Shown: positions 15,802 to 25,250 of the stretch, one piece after another
How the letters are laid out: each line of letters begins with the position of its first letter
Numbering within the stretch: the stretch's first letter is position 1
Assembly: GCA_018813065.1 (NCBI GenBank)
Contig: JAHJCH010000023.1
Span: 1-54,272, forward strand
From: Myxococcota bacterium
GTDB lineage: Bacteria > Myxococcota_A > Bradymonadia > UBA7976 > UBA1532
Reading direction: 5' to 3'
DNA length: 54,272 bases
Made by a program: the position numbers and the translations under genes
The notes under the pieces: generated by a model
The model's database searches: none
The model's input: the letters and a program-made list of their open reading frames with translations, nothing else
Told to the model about the DNA's origin: nothing

Positions 15802-18207
15802 TTGCGAGCACCGGATAAATTTGGCGACTACTACCTCATTGAGAGGATCGCCGTCGGTGGGATGGCCGAGGTCTTTAAAGGGGTCTCCTACGGGGTCGAG
15901 GGGTTTGAGCGCCTCTTCGCCGTCAAGCGCGTCTTGCCCGACATCTCCGAGGATCAAGAGTTCATCGAGATGTTCATCGATGAGGCCAAGATCGCGGTCC
16001 AGCTGACACACCCCAACATCGGCCAGATATTTGAGCTGGGCAACGCCGCAGGCGCCTACTTCATCGCCATGGAGTTCGTGCAAGGCAAGGACATCCGCAC
16101 GCTCTTTGATCGCGCCCGTCGCACCCGCACGCCCCTTGATATCCCCATGTGTTGCCACATCATCAAGGAGGTCTGTGAGGCGCTGGGCTATGCGCACAGC
16201 AAGCTCAATGATCGCGGCGAGCCATTAGACCTGATCCACCGTGACGTCTCCCCTCAAAACGTGCTCATCAGCTATGAGGGTGAGGTTAAGCTGATTGACT
16301 TTGGCATCGCCAAGGCCGCAGGTCGGATCAACAAGACCCAAGATGGCATCCTCAAGGGCAAGTTTGGCTATATGAGCCCAGAGCAGGTGCGCGGTCGCCC
16401 GATCGATCACCGCTCCGACCTCTTCGCCTTGGCCGTGCTGCTCTATGAGCTGCTGACGCTGGAGCGCTGCTTCCAAGGGGAGAGCGACTTCTCCACGCTG
16501 GAGAAGATCAAGACCGTTGATATTCGACGGCCCGCCTCGCTCAACCGCAACATCCCCCCCGAGCTTGAGCGCATCGTCCTGCGGGGCCTCTCGCGCAACC
16601 CGGATGAGCGCTACCAGACCGCCTCTGACTTCCAAGACGCGCTGCAAAAGTTCCTCTATCAATCCGGCACCTTCTACGCGCGCAAGGACCTCGCCGCGTT
16701 TATGAAGCGGACCTTCGGCCAGGATCTGCGTGAGGAGCTGACGCGGCTCAATGAGTTTCGTGAGTACGCGCGCAAGAACATCGCCGAGGCGCGGCGGGCG
16801 GCGTCCAGCCTGGATAACGACGCCACGGTCACCGAGGACGTCAGCCAGTTTCGCCCCGACCTCGCCACGTTGAACTGGGGGGCGGAGGAGCTGGAGACCT
16901 CGGTCTGGGATCGCTCCCCCTCCGAGCTGATCAACCCCGCCGCCTTGAACGCGGCGCGGGCCTCGCTGCGCTCAGGGCCGTCGCCGTCGCTGTCGCCGCA
17001 GCGCACCCCTCCGCATCGGCCACAAGGCCCGCAGGCGCGCGCGACCCCACCTGCGTTCACGGGCCAGCCCAGCCCAGACTTTCAGCAGCTCGATCTGACC
17101 CTCCCCCCGCCCACGCCCGCCTCCAGCCGCAGCCGCCTCATCGCCCTCGCCCTCGTCACCATGATCATGACGTTGCTGGCCGCCGCCGCCGTCTGGTTGG
17201 CGCGCAACCAAGCGCCGCTGGCGAGCCTGACGCTGCGCAGCCAGCCGCCGGTGGTCACGCTCTACCTCAACGGCGAGAAGATGCATGAGGGCCGCAGCCC
17301 CTTCACCGTGCAGAACGTCCCTCCGGGCGAGCACCGCATCACGGTGGAGGCCGCTGAGCACCAGCCCCTTGATCAAACGCTGATGATTGAGCGTGGGGAG
17401 CAAAAGACGGTGGTCGTGGAGCTGGCGCCGACCGTGATCCGCCCGGGGCTCTCCATCGACACGGTCCCCGCCAGCGCGCGCGTCTTTATCGACGATCAGC
17501 TCATCGATGAGACGCCCTTGGAGACCCGCGATGTGCCGCCGGGGCGTCACCATCTGCGCATCGAGAAGGCGGGCTACCTCAACTGGGAGGGCACCGTCAT
17601 CTTGGAGCGCGGCCAGCTCCAGAAGCTCCAGACCATCCACCTCACCCCGGACAAGGTGGAGATCACCTTTAACATTGAGCCCGCTGAGGCGCAGGTGAAG
17701 CTCAAGCTCAAGGACGCCCAAGGTCAGACTCGCGCCATCAGCCCAGGCCCGGTGGAGGTGGAGAACACCGGCCACCTCATCGTGCTGGTCGAGGCGACGG
17801 GCTTTCAGCCGCTGGAGGCCCCCATCGCCCAGTCCAAGGAGCGGCGGATCAACATGCTGCTTGAGCTGGAGAAGGCCGAGCCCCCCAGCCGAGGCGTCAA
17901 GCGCGGCCCCTATGTCCGCCGCAAGCCCAAGCCCAAGCCCGCGCCCGTCGAAGAGGACGCCCCGCCGGAGCGCGTCGTCAAGGTGGTCAAGCCCGCTGGG
18001 ACGGGCTACCTCAAGCTGCTCTCTCGGCCCTCCGCCAAGGCCTTCATCGACGGCAACGAGGTGGGCTGGACGCCGCTGATCAAGCACGCCCTGCCCGCTG
18101 GTACACACACCGTCAAGCTGATCCGCAGCGAGCCGCCCGCCTTTGAGAAGACCTTTAGCGTGCAGATCGAGGCGGACAAGACCCACTTCCGCAAGGTCAC
18201 GCCCTAG
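15802..18207 (+). CDS. transmembrane Ser/Thr protein kinase with PEGA domains
   Basis: About 801 residues from a TTG start at 15802, chosen because GGGGA lies five bases upstream; TTG at 15790 is an alternative adding four residues. The kinase domain (about 5-280) begins FGDYYLIERIAVGGMAEVFKG, with FAVKRV, the catalytic loop HRDVSPQNVLI and DFGIAK plus YMSPEQ, the pattern of myxobacterial eukaryote-like kinases. A linker leads to one membrane segment (IALALVTMIMTLLAAAAVWL, about 447-466). Outside are four PEGA repeats (PPVVTLYLNGEKMHEGRSPF, SARVFIDDQLIDETPL, a degenerate third and AKAFIDGNEVGWTPL), likely cell-wall or ligand contacting. Ends seven bases from the convergent radical SAM gene. 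Confidence 0.93.
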   Translation: MRAPDKFGDYYLIERIAVGGMAEVFKGVSYGVEGFERLFAVKRVLPDISEDQEFIEMFIDEAKIAVQLTHPNIGQIFELGNAAGAYFIAMEFVQGKDIRTLFDRARRTRTPLDIPMCCHIIKEVCEALGYAHSKLNDRGEPLDLIHRDVSPQNVLISYEGEVKLIDFGIAKAAGRINKTQDGILKGKFGYMSPEQVRGRPIDHRSDLFALAVLLYELLTLERCFQGESDFSTLEKIKTVDIRRPASLNRNIPPELERIVLRGLSRNPDERYQTASDFQDALQKFLYQSGTFYARKDLAAFMKRTFGQDLREELTRLNEFREYARKNIAEARRAASSLDNDATVTEDVSQFRPDLATLNWGAEELETSVWDRSPSELINPAALNAARASLRSGPSPSLSPQRTPPHRPQGPQARATPPAFTGQPSPDFQQLDLTLPPPTPASSRSRLIALALVTMIMTLLAAAAVWLARNQAPLASLTLRSQPPVVTLYLNGEKMHEGRSPFTVQNVPPGEHRITVEAAEHQPLDQTLMIERGEQKTVVVELAPTVIRPGLSIDTVPASARVFIDDQLIDETPLETRDVPPGRHHLRIEKAGYLNWEGTVILERGQLQKLQTIHLTPDKVEITFNIEPAEAQVKLKLKDAQGQTRAISPGPVEVENTGHLIVLVEATGFQPLEAPIAQSKERRINMLLELEKAEPPSRGVKRGPYVRRKPKPKPAPVEEDAPPERVVKVVKPAGTGYLKLLSRPSAKAFIDGNEVGWTPLIKHALPAGTHTVKLIRSEPPAFEKTFSVQIEADKTHFRKVTP

Positions 18208-18213
18208 GGTAAA

Positions 18214-19584
18214 TCAGCGCATCAAGGCCCACAGCGGGCCACGCACCCCCCGCGCCCGCAGCCGCCGAAACAGCGCCTCACGCGCCGCGCCGACCAAGCC
18301 AGGGAACCACCAGCGAGGGTGGCGCGCCGCCACCGACTCCGCCCAAGGCACCAGCTCATCGCGGACCGCCTCATCGATATAAAAGAGGGGCTCAACCCCG
18401 ATCTCCTCCGGGCGCAATAACCCCGCCGCGATCAAGCGCCTGGCGAGGGCCGTGTGGCGATAGACGCGGGCGCCGAGGATGGCGATCACCGCCGAGGGCT
18501 GGGTCGCCTCGATCACCCGCCGCGTCTCCTCCAGCGAGGCCATCGTCTCGCCTGGGCCGCCCAAGATGAGGCTGTGGGAGAAGCGGATGCCTGCCGCGTG
18601 ACAGGCCGCCGCTGCTTGCTCTATGTGCTTGACTTTAAATGACTTTCCCAAGCCTTTAAGCGTCTCGGCATGCGCCGCGTCGGTGCCCAAATCCAGGCTG
18701 CGGCAGCCCGCCCGCGCCATCAGATCGCACAGCGGGGCGTCCAGGCCTGCGGGGGTCGCGTAGGCCGTCCAAGCGACGCCCAAGTCACGACGGATCAGCG
18801 CCTGACACAAGGCGCGGGCGTGGGCCTTGGGGGTGTTAAAGGTGTTATCGACGATGAAGAAGAAGTCCACGCCGCGCTCATGGACGAGCGCCTCCATCTC
18901 ATCGACCACGGCCTCCACCTCACGGGCGCGGGTCTGTGTCCCTTCGAGCTGCGGATAAGTGCAGAAGTCGCACTTAAACGCGCAGCCACGCTTGGACTGA
19001 AGGTTCACCGCGCCGCCCTCTTGGAGATAGCGATCCAGATCCACCAAGTCGAAGGCGGGGCGCAGCTCAAGGAGGCGCAGGGCGCGGGGCGCGAAGAGGA
19101 GGCGTGGATCACCCGAGGCGCCATGGTCATAGACACCCTGGGACACGTCACCATCAGCCTCCAGATCGGCCAAGAGCCGCACGAAGAGGCGCTCCCCCTC
19201 GCCGACGACGCCCCAGTCCGCGCCGAGGGCCTCGATGAACGCCTCGGGGAACAAGGTGAAGGCCGAGCCGCCCAGGACCAGGGGCGCTGAGGGGGCCGCC
19301 GCGCGCAAGACCTCGACGACCTTGAGGTAATGGGGCAGGTAGCTCTTGGCTTGAGGCCAGGCCACGTCATCGACGTTGCGGATGGAGAGGCCGATGACCT
19401 GAGGCGCGAAGGCCAGGGCTTTTGCGCGTAAGGCCTCAGCGAAGCCCGCCCCGTCGAAGCAGGCGTCATAGAGCGCCACGACGTGCCCGGCCTGGCGGGC
19501 GGCGGCGGCGATATACGCCGCGCCGAGGGGCACGACGGGATCAGGCGTGTGCTCTTGATTGGCGGCGACGATCAGCACCCGCAT
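18214..19584 (-). CDS. radical SAM protein with N-terminal cobalamin-binding-like domain
   Basis: A 456-residue enzyme. Residues 1-140 form a Rossmann-like B12-binding-type domain (MRVLIVAANQE, then PLVLGGSAFT), though the usual DxHxxG motif that holds cobalamin is not seen (LYDACFDG instead). The radical SAM cluster motif CAFKCDFC (C201, C205, C208) binds a 4Fe-4S cluster and S-adenosylmethionine, followed by FFFIVDNTFN and RFSHSLILGGPGE. This is the B12-dependent radical SAM group with unknown substrate (methyl transfer or ring chemistry are common). The ATG at 19584 shares a base with the stop of the M20 peptidase gene (TGATG), so they are coupled. Confidence 0.85.
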   Translation of the reverse strand: MRVLIVAANQEHTPDPVVPLGAAYIAAAARQAGHVVALYDACFDGAGFAEALRAKALAFAPQVIGLSIRNVDDVAWPQAKSYLPHYLKVVEVLRAAAPSAPLVLGGSAFTLFPEAFIEALGADWGVVGEGERLFVRLLADLEADGDVSQGVYDHGASGDPRLLFAPRALRLLELRPAFDLVDLDRYLQEGGAVNLQSKRGCAFKCDFCTYPQLEGTQTRAREVEAVVDEMEALVHERGVDFFFIVDNTFNTPKAHARALCQALIRRDLGVAWTAYATPAGLDAPLCDLMARAGCRSLDLGTDAAHAETLKGLGKSFKVKHIEQAAAACHAAGIRFSHSLILGGPGETMASLEETRRVIEATQPSAVIAILGARVYRHTALARRLIAAGLLRPEEIGVEPLFYIDEAVRDELVPWAESVAARHPRWWFPGLVGAAREALFRRLRARGVRGPLWALMR

Positions 19585-20750
19585 CAAGGCGCCCAGGACA
19601 AGAGGAAGATCACGAGCGCCTCGACCTTGGGGGCCAAGCTGGAGATCTCGATGAACTCATCATGGGTGTGAAAGTGCGCGCCGCGCGGCCCCAGGCCGTC
19701 GATGCTGGGCACGCCCACGGCGCTGGTCGTGCTCGCGTCGGAGCCGCCGCCGATCAGATCCGCCTCCGCGCAGCCCAGGCCCGCCTGCGCGGCGGCGGCG
19801 GCGTACGCCTCAAAGAGCCGCTGAGAAGCGGGCGTCTTCTCCAGCGGAGGGCGGCGCACGTCGCCGTTGAGGATAAACCGCGCCCCAGTCTCCGCCTCCA
19901 GGGTGGCCGCCAGCCGCGTCACATCCGCCATCAGCGCCGCGCCATCGGCGGCCCGCTCATAGCGAAAATCATGGACACAGCGCGCGGCGGCGGCGACCGT
20001 GTTGGCCCCCACGCCGCCCTCGATTAAGCCCACGTTGACGGTCACGCCTTGTGTGTAATCCGTCAACCGCTGCGCCTGATCCACATAGCGCGACAACGCC
20101 CAGATCGCGTTGATCCCCTCACGATGGGCGTTGCCCGAGTGCGCGGCGCGGCCCTCGACGATCACCTCCACGCGCCCAGTGCCCTTACGCCGCGTGATGA
20201 TACGATCCTCCGCGCGGCCCGCCTCGAAGATCAGGGCCGCCCCGGCCCCCGCCGCGAAGCGCTGCACGCGCTCAAAGGAGTCAATGGAGCTGATCTCCTC
20301 ATCGCCCACGGAGATGAGGGCGAGGGGCAGGGCGTCGAGGCGCCCCACCGAGGCCAGGGCCTTGAGGGCTGCCCAAGCCACGGCCAAGCCGCCCTTCATA
20401 TCCAGGACGCCGGGCCCGCGCAGGCGATCCCCCTTGATCTCCCACACATCGAAGTCGCTTGTCGCGTGTACGGTGTCGTGATGACCCAACAAGACCACGC
20501 GGGCAGCGGGGGGAGCGGAGGCCCAAGCGGGGCTGGTCCAAAAGAGGTGATCGCCGACGCCTTGACCGGGCGCGCGGTGGAGCGCCAAGCCCAGGGGATC
20601 GAGGGCCTCAACGAGCAGCGCCCCCATGGCGTTGACCCCCGCGACGTCCAGCGAATGAGAGCCCTGACGCACCCAGCGCTCAAGGACCGGCAAAATCTCA
20701 GTGGCCTGACGTTGCGCTGCGGCGCGCGCCTCGGTAAGTAGGTCCTGCAT
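19584..20750 (-). CDS. M20-family metallopeptidase (ArgE/DapE/CPG2-like)
   Basis: A 388-residue di-zinc amidohydrolase/carboxypeptidase of the cytoplasm. Visible elements: LLGHHDTVHATSDF (first zinc His and Asp), GPGVLDMKGG (bridging Asp), VGDEEISS (general-base Glu and zinc Glu), the dimerisation lid domain with GRAAHSGNAHREG (RAAHSG) and the final zinc His in HFHTHDEF. The order matches CPG2-like enzymes that remove a C-terminal glutamate, and also ArgE and DapE. Start ATG has GGAGGG just upstream. It is divergent from argC, which supports but does not prove a role in acyl-amino-acid metabolism. Translationally coupled to the radical SAM gene. Confidence 0.87.
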   Translation of the reverse strand: MQDLLTEARAAAQRQATEILPVLERWVRQGSHSLDVAGVNAMGALLVEALDPLGLALHRAPGQGVGDHLFWTSPAWASAPPAARVVLLGHHDTVHATSDFDVWEIKGDRLRGPGVLDMKGGLAVAWAALKALASVGRLDALPLALISVGDEEISSIDSFERVQRFAAGAGAALIFEAGRAEDRIITRRKGTGRVEVIVEGRAAHSGNAHREGINAIWALSRYVDQAQRLTDYTQGVTVNVGLIEGGVGANTVAAAARCVHDFRYERAADGAALMADVTRLAATLEAETGARFILNGDVRRPPLEKTPASQRLFEAYAAAAAQAGLGCAEADLIGGGSDASTTSAVGVPSIDGLGPRGAHFHTHDEFIEISSLAPKVEALVIFLLSWAP

Positions 20751-20848
20751 TGACCCTCCATCTCCATGGCGGGTCGAGCGACCGCGCCGAGCTGAGCCTG
20801 AGCTGGGCAGCTTAGCCCCAGACGGCGCTCACCGTGAAGGAGCCTGAG

Positions 20849-21904
20849 ATGCGACAGCGACGAAAAGCGGCGGTGATTGGCGGCAGTGGCTACGGCGGCA
20901 GCGAGATGATGAGGCGGCTCCTGCTCCACCCAGAGGTTGAGCTGAGCCGGGTGGCCTCGATTGACTACGTCGGCGCGCCGCTGTGGGCAGCGCACCCCAA
21001 CCTGACGCAGCTGACGGACCTCAAGTTTGAGGACATCAGCCCCGCCGAGGCCGCCGAGGGCTGCGACATCGTGCTGCTGGCCCTGCCGCATCGAGTCACC
21101 GCGGCCAAGGTCCCGGAGCTGATCGAGCTGGGGGTCAAGATCGTGGACATGTCGGGGGACTTTCGGCTCGACGACCCCGCCGTCTACGCCGACTTCTACG
21201 GGCTCGCCCACAGCTGCCCCCAGCACCTCGACGCCTTCGTCTACGGGCTGCCTGAGCTTAACCGCGCGCGGCTCAAGGGCGCGCAGAACGCCTCGGCGCC
21301 GGGCTGCTTCGCCACCTCGATGGAGCTGCCGCTCCTGCCGCTGGCGCGGGCGGGGCTGCTTGACGGCCAAGAGATCAAGGTCGTGGCGATGACGGGCTCA
21401 TCGGGCTCGGGGGCGGCGGCCTCGGCGGGCACGCATCACCCGGTGAGGGCCAACAACGTCAAGACCTACAGCCCGCTGCGTCACCGCCACCAGCCAGAGG
21501 TCGAGATGGCCTTGAGGATGGGCGGGGCGCGTGACATCCAGGTGGAGTTCGTGCCGATCTCAGGCCCTTACGTTCGGGGCATCTTCACCACGATCTTCAT
21601 CGAGGTGGACGCCAGCCTCAGCCAGGGCCAGATCGAGGCCCTCGCCGACGCCTACTTCGCCGATCACCCCTTTACGCGCCGCCCCCAGGACCGGCTCCCT
21701 GAGGTGGCCGCCGTGGCGGGCAGCAACTACGCCGAGGTGGGCTACAAGCTCGGGCCGGCGCGCGGGGGTCGCCGCACGCTGAGCTGCTTCTCCGCCTCGG
21801 ACAACCTCATCAAGGGCGGCGCGGGCCAAGCGATCCAGTGCATGAACCTCCTCCTTGGCCTAGACGAGGCCGCCTCCCTCGCCGATCCGGGCAGTTGGCC
21901 TTGA
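20849..21904 (+). CDS. argC: N-acetyl-gamma-glutamyl-phosphate reductase (ArgC family)
   Basis: NADPH-dependent reduction of N-acetylglutamyl-5-phosphate to the semialdehyde, the third step in arginine synthesis. From ATG 20849, selected because AAGGAG is seven bases upstream, 351 residues are encoded. It has the nucleotide-binding motif AVIGGSGYGGSEMMRRL, the catalytic cysteine in SAPGCFATS, VAMTGSSGSGAAAS, HHPVRANNVK and HRHQPE (catalytic His). PGCFAT differs from the NPGCYPT most common in ArgC and could also fit LysY-type paralogs that act on LysW-linked aminoadipate. No other arginine genes are in the window. Stop overlaps the tlpA-like start (TGATG). Confidence 0.85.
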   Translation: MRQRRKAAVIGGSGYGGSEMMRRLLLHPEVELSRVASIDYVGAPLWAAHPNLTQLTDLKFEDISPAEAAEGCDIVLLALPHRVTAAKVPELIELGVKIVDMSGDFRLDDPAVYADFYGLAHSCPQHLDAFVYGLPELNRARLKGAQNASAPGCFATSMELPLLPLARAGLLDGQEIKVVAMTGSSGSGAAASAGTHHPVRANNVKTYSPLRHRHQPEVEMALRMGGARDIQVEFVPISGPYVRGIFTTIFIEVDASLSQGQIEALADAYFADHPFTRRPQDRLPEVAAVAGSNYAEVGYKLGPARGGRRTLSCFSASDNLIKGGAGQAIQCMNLLLGLDEAASLADPGSWP

Positions 21905-22437
21905 TGAGTGGCTTGATCTGCGCGGCGTTGACCTTGCTCAGCGCCGCGCCCCCCACCATGAGCCCACCACGCCGAGCGACCATCGGCCAAACCATCCCCT
22001 TCTTCGCAGGCTGGACGCTCGATGATCGCGTGTTAAACCGCGAGAAGATCCTCGCCACCCCCCGCGCGCGTGGACACATCATCGTGCTCTTCACCACGTG
22101 GTGCGCGCCCTGCGAAGTGGGCATCAAAACGCTCAACGCCCAACAAGAGTGGCTCCGCGAGAGAGGGATCTATCTATGGTTGATCAACATCCAAGAATCG
22201 CCAGAAGAGGTCAAAAAATATAAAGAAAAGCACAAGATCACCGCGCCGATCATCCTGGATCGATTTAGCAGAACAGCGGAGACACTGGGTGACTTTAAAG
22301 AAGGCAAAGGGAAGCTCCCCAAGACGATCACGATCGACGACAAAGGGGAGATTCGTGGGATTATCCAAGAAGAAGGCGATGACTATATCGAGCGCATCAA
22401 GGTGTGCTTTAAGATCAGCGACGACGCCTTAAAATAA
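21904..22437 (+). CDS. TlpA-like exported thioredoxin
   Basis: A 177-residue thioredoxin-fold protein. Start at 21904 overlaps the argC stop (TGATG); the longer frame from 21838 runs inside argC. The N-terminus MSGLICAALTLLSAAPP is a short signal peptide or lipoprotein-like leader without lipobox Cys at the right place. The active site is WCAPC (C67, C70) following VLFTT, as in TlpA/ResA proteins that reduce periplasmic disulfides. The cis-Pro loop is GKLPKTITI. The last third is lower in GC and Lys-rich, differing from argC. It converges with and overlaps the next gene by 23 bases. Confidence 0.85.
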   Translation: MSGLICAALTLLSAAPPTMSPPRRATIGQTIPFFAGWTLDDRVLNREKILATPRARGHIIVLFTTWCAPCEVGIKTLNAQQEWLRERGIYLWLINIQESPEEVKKYKEKHKITAPIILDRFSRTAETLGDFKEGKGKLPKTITIDDKGEIRGIIQEEGDDYIERIKVCFKISDDALK

Positions 22438-24754
22438 GCAAAGAGAGCGCGAGGAAGACCCATAAGCCGCGCGCGCGACCAGACCAACCTTGCTGACAAA
22501 GCCCGTCGCTGCCCCCACCGAGGCTTGGGCCACCATCAGAGTCCTGATCTTGACCTTGATCCACGCGGATCGTCATATCAGGTCGCATTAAAGGCACATC
22601 CTCAACGACCTCAGAGTCGGTCACGCCCGCGTCCTCAACGCCCATATCATCATCAAAACCAAAATCGGGGGGCAGCTCATTTGGATCGAACTGGGTCACA
22701 CACTGCGCGGTGCCATAAACAACGACACACCCTTGAAGCCGTGGACAAACGATCCCCATACATGGATTTGGAGTACATAACCCCTCGATACAAACCTCAC
22801 CAGGACCACAAGCGACATCCAAACAAGGATCAGCGACGCAAAGATTATCAAGACAGGCTTCACCCTCAACACAGCCGACGGGACCGCAGCCTGTATCCTG
22901 GCACATCCCGTCAAAGCAAGCCTGAGCAGCAGGACAAGTCGTGTCACCACAGGAGAAAACACAATCACCATCGCGACAGAAGCTGCGATCGCCGCACTCA
23001 ACACCATCACAAGGATCAGAGACACAGCCCTCAGCCTGACAGACTTGACCGGGAGGGCACCCCGTATGGGTGCAATGATTTACGCCACACTCACCATAGG
23101 CACAAACCAAACCAGCATCACAAGTCACGCTTGAGCATGGATCGTAACACCCTGTATCACCACAAACTTCACCTAAATTATCGCATCCATTTCGAATACA
23201 CCAAGGCACACAAATGCCATCAGTGCAGAAAGCCTCGCCAGAACAGCTCAGGTCTGCTCCTGAGCAATTTGGAAGACACTTACCTTCATAACATCCACGG
23301 CCATTTTGGCAAAGACGGCCTTCATCAATGACACCATCACAATCATCATCTTCTCCATTGCAAATCTCAACGGGATCTGGACCACAAGTTCCACAAGAAT
23401 TACGAACACCATCATCAATAATTCCATCACAGTCATTGTCTATAAGATCGCATACTTCCTCAGAAGGCACCACATCTGAGCGACAACGAGTACGGCCACC
23501 ATCACACGCATAAGTTCCAATGGCGCAAGGGCCAGCAAGGCCGGTTGCGCAAAAGCCTGGAGCGACAACAGGAGATCCATCGGGGAGGACATCAATCAAA
23601 CCATCACAATCGTTATCGGCGCCATCGCAAACTTCGATTGGACCACCCATTTCATCTGGAGTTGGTGTACATAAATTGCGATCACACTCATCACCCATGC
23701 CGTCTAAATCAGTGTCCTGTTGATTCGGATTAGATATCTTTGGGCAATTATCACAAGCGTCACCTATCGCATCACTATCCTCATCGCTTTGGTCTGGATT
23801 TGGAAGTAAGGGGCAATTGTCTTCAGGTAAACAAATACCATCCTCATCTTCATCCGAGCAAGGCAAACCGACGCCCCAACGAATTGCATAACAGATCTCG
23901 CGAACGCCACCTGGTTCAATTGGACCAGTATCAAAACGCATCGCCATAGTAACATCATAACCATCATCGGTTACCAGATTGTTATCTCGATCCATATTCA
24001 TTTCATCTTGGTTGATGTCATTTCTTAGCTCATGACAACTTCTCCCTATCTCTTGAATTCGACCTGCTTGATCTGAAAAAGAACCAAGCTCCCAAGAATG
24101 TAAAAAACGATCAGATTGATTGATTGGATGTAAACCAATGAAGGTTGTAGGCAAGGTGGGGTCATCACCCTGCTCAAACTCATAAAGAATGCGAGGATTA
24201 CCCATACTCGTCGCGCCATAATCATCAGTAAAACCGCTATTTCTAAAATAAAGATCGGCATCAATATAAGGCGTGATTGAAGCTTCAACCACATCATTTG
24301 TTAAGTTAGTGAACATATAGCAATGATTAAGGACATTGCACTCAAGCTCGAAGCGGGCCTCGACTTGCAGGCCAAAGCCTGCGAACTCACTGACAAAGAA
24401 CTCGGGGGCGCCGGACTGGACCAGGGCGGGCTCACCCCTCCAGCCGCCGCTCTCTTGGAGCCAGGTGCCATCAACATCACCGCCTTGAACGCGGCAGAGG
24501 AAGGCAGCAGAGCGGTAGGTCGTGGATTGAAAGCCCTCATCGGGGACATCATCAGCGGGGTTAAAGAGGGCGCGTTGATCGCCGCCGACGACCGCCGAGC
24601 CAAAACCGCCATAGGGATCTACATAGATCTGCACCGCGCCACGGGTGGGATCGCAGTGTGGCTGTGTTTCGAGATAAACCGGCTCAGCCAGCGACGCGGC
24701 GAGGGCGCCGAAGAAGGCTCCGAGGGAGAGGAGCGTGGGGATGGAGCGTCTCAA
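22415..24754 (-). CDS. MopE/thrombospondin-3 repeat surface protein with MYXO-CTERM-like tail
   Basis: About 779 residues. A TTG start at 24754 is preferred: AGGAG lies eight bases upstream and the product begins with a signal peptide (SIPTLLSLGAFFGALAASLA). Residues about 25-300 form a beta-rich N-terminal domain, followed by thrombospondin type-3 calcium repeats (DEDGICLPEDNCP, DSDAIGDACDNCP, DTDLDGMGDECD), then MopE repeats (CDGADNDCDGLID, CDLIDNDCDGIID, CNGEDDDCDGVID) and many Cys-rich modules (CGPGEVCIEGLC). It ends with Cys, a hydrophobic segment VFLALSLLIL and RRRR, a surface-sorting tail. Codon use over most of the length is more AT-rich than neighbours. It likely binds calcium at the cell surface; no enzyme motif was found. 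Confidence 0.8.
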   Translation of the reverse strand: MRRSIPTLLSLGAFFGALAASLAEPVYLETQPHCDPTRGAVQIYVDPYGGFGSAVVGGDQRALFNPADDVPDEGFQSTTYRSAAFLCRVQGGDVDGTWLQESGGWRGEPALVQSGAPEFFVSEFAGFGLQVEARFELECNVLNHCYMFTNLTNDVVEASITPYIDADLYFRNSGFTDDYGATSMGNPRILYEFEQGDDPTLPTTFIGLHPINQSDRFLHSWELGSFSDQAGRIQEIGRSCHELRNDINQDEMNMDRDNNLVTDDGYDVTMAMRFDTGPIEPGGVREICYAIRWGVGLPCSDEDEDGICLPEDNCPLLPNPDQSDEDSDAIGDACDNCPKISNPNQQDTDLDGMGDECDRNLCTPTPDEMGGPIEVCDGADNDCDGLIDVLPDGSPVVAPGFCATGLAGPCAIGTYACDGGRTRCRSDVVPSEEVCDLIDNDCDGIIDDGVRNSCGTCGPDPVEICNGEDDDCDGVIDEGRLCQNGRGCYEGKCLPNCSGADLSCSGEAFCTDGICVPWCIRNGCDNLGEVCGDTGCYDPCSSVTCDAGLVCAYGECGVNHCTHTGCPPGQVCQAEGCVSDPCDGVECGDRSFCRDGDCVFSCGDTTCPAAQACFDGMCQDTGCGPVGCVEGEACLDNLCVADPCLDVACGPGEVCIEGLCTPNPCMGIVCPRLQGCVVVYGTAQCVTQFDPNELPPDFGFDDDMGVEDAGVTDSEVVEDVPLMRPDMTIRVDQGQDQDSDGGPSLGGGSDGLCQQGWSGRARGLWVFLALSLLILRRRR

Positions 24755-24850
24755 CCTATCGACTCCTGAGGAATAATCGCGACACTGTAACAAAAAGCCC
24801 CTGGAGAGTCAGCGACGACGACGGACGAAATGGAGGGGGGCGGCGCGCAT

Positions 24851-24890
24851 AAAAAAAGGGCGCGGAGATCGTTGGATCTCCGCGCCCTTT
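24851..24890 (-). terminator. Rho-independent terminator of tmRNA
   Basis: On the minus strand GGGCGCGGAGATC pairs perfectly with GATCTCCGCGCCC around a CAAC loop (24858-24887), followed by seven T at 24857-24851. It lies directly downstream of the 3' end of tmRNA. A 13-bp perfect stem plus T run is a strong terminator. Confidence 0.95.
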
Positions 24891-24897
24891 AAAGAGG

Positions 24898-25250
24898 TGG
24901 AGGCGCTGGGATTCGAACCCAGGTCCAGAAACGTTCCACCGCTGGCGTCTACATGCTTATCTCATGATTTAATTTACCGTGCTCTGCGCCCATGAGCAGG
25001 CTCTCACACGGGAGTCCGGCAAATAACCCCGACGCGCGCCGGACGTCGCGGAGGGGTTTGCCCACTAAATGGCGCCCGCATCCGACCCGTGGGCGAAGTC
25101 GGCGAGGACGGCCTTCGTCTACTGTTTAGGCAGCGAGGGCGAGTTCGAGATCGTCGTTGGCGTCTCTAATTTCCAGCCTTTTAACGCGGTGACCGGGACC
25201 CGCGGCATGCGACCAGGGCTTCCTCGTCCCTGTCGAAACCAATCGCCCCC
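24898..25250 (-). ncRNA. ssrA: tmRNA (transfer-messenger RNA)
   Basis: Rescues stalled ribosomes by trans-translation with SmpB. The 5' end GGGGGCG (25250-25244) pairs with the 3' acceptor strand CGCCTCC (24905-24899), giving a seven-base-pair stem with a G3-U wobble, the alanine identity signal, and discriminator A at 24898. The T arm GGGTTCGAATCCC is intact. After the discriminator the genome reads CCT rather than CCA, so the 3' CCA must be completed by nucleotidyltransferase. The 5' D-loop region TTGGTTTCGACAGGGA is typical. The tag reading frame is at 25161-25126: ANDDLELALAA then TAA. Length about 353 nt. No promoter was recognised with certainty. Confidence 0.96.
25126..25161 (-). other. 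tmRNA tag-peptide reading frame
   Basis: Resume codon GCC (Ala) through TAA encodes ANDDLELALAA. The A-N-D at the start and hydrophobic LALAA end match the general bacterial tag rule, where the final residues are recognised by ClpXP and ClpAP and the middle by SspB-type adaptors. clpA and clpS are encoded in the same window. Confidence 0.92.

Noticed and set aside
16972-18186. 404-residue minus-strand open frame
   Set aside because: Antisense to the PEGA part of the kinase gene, no family features.
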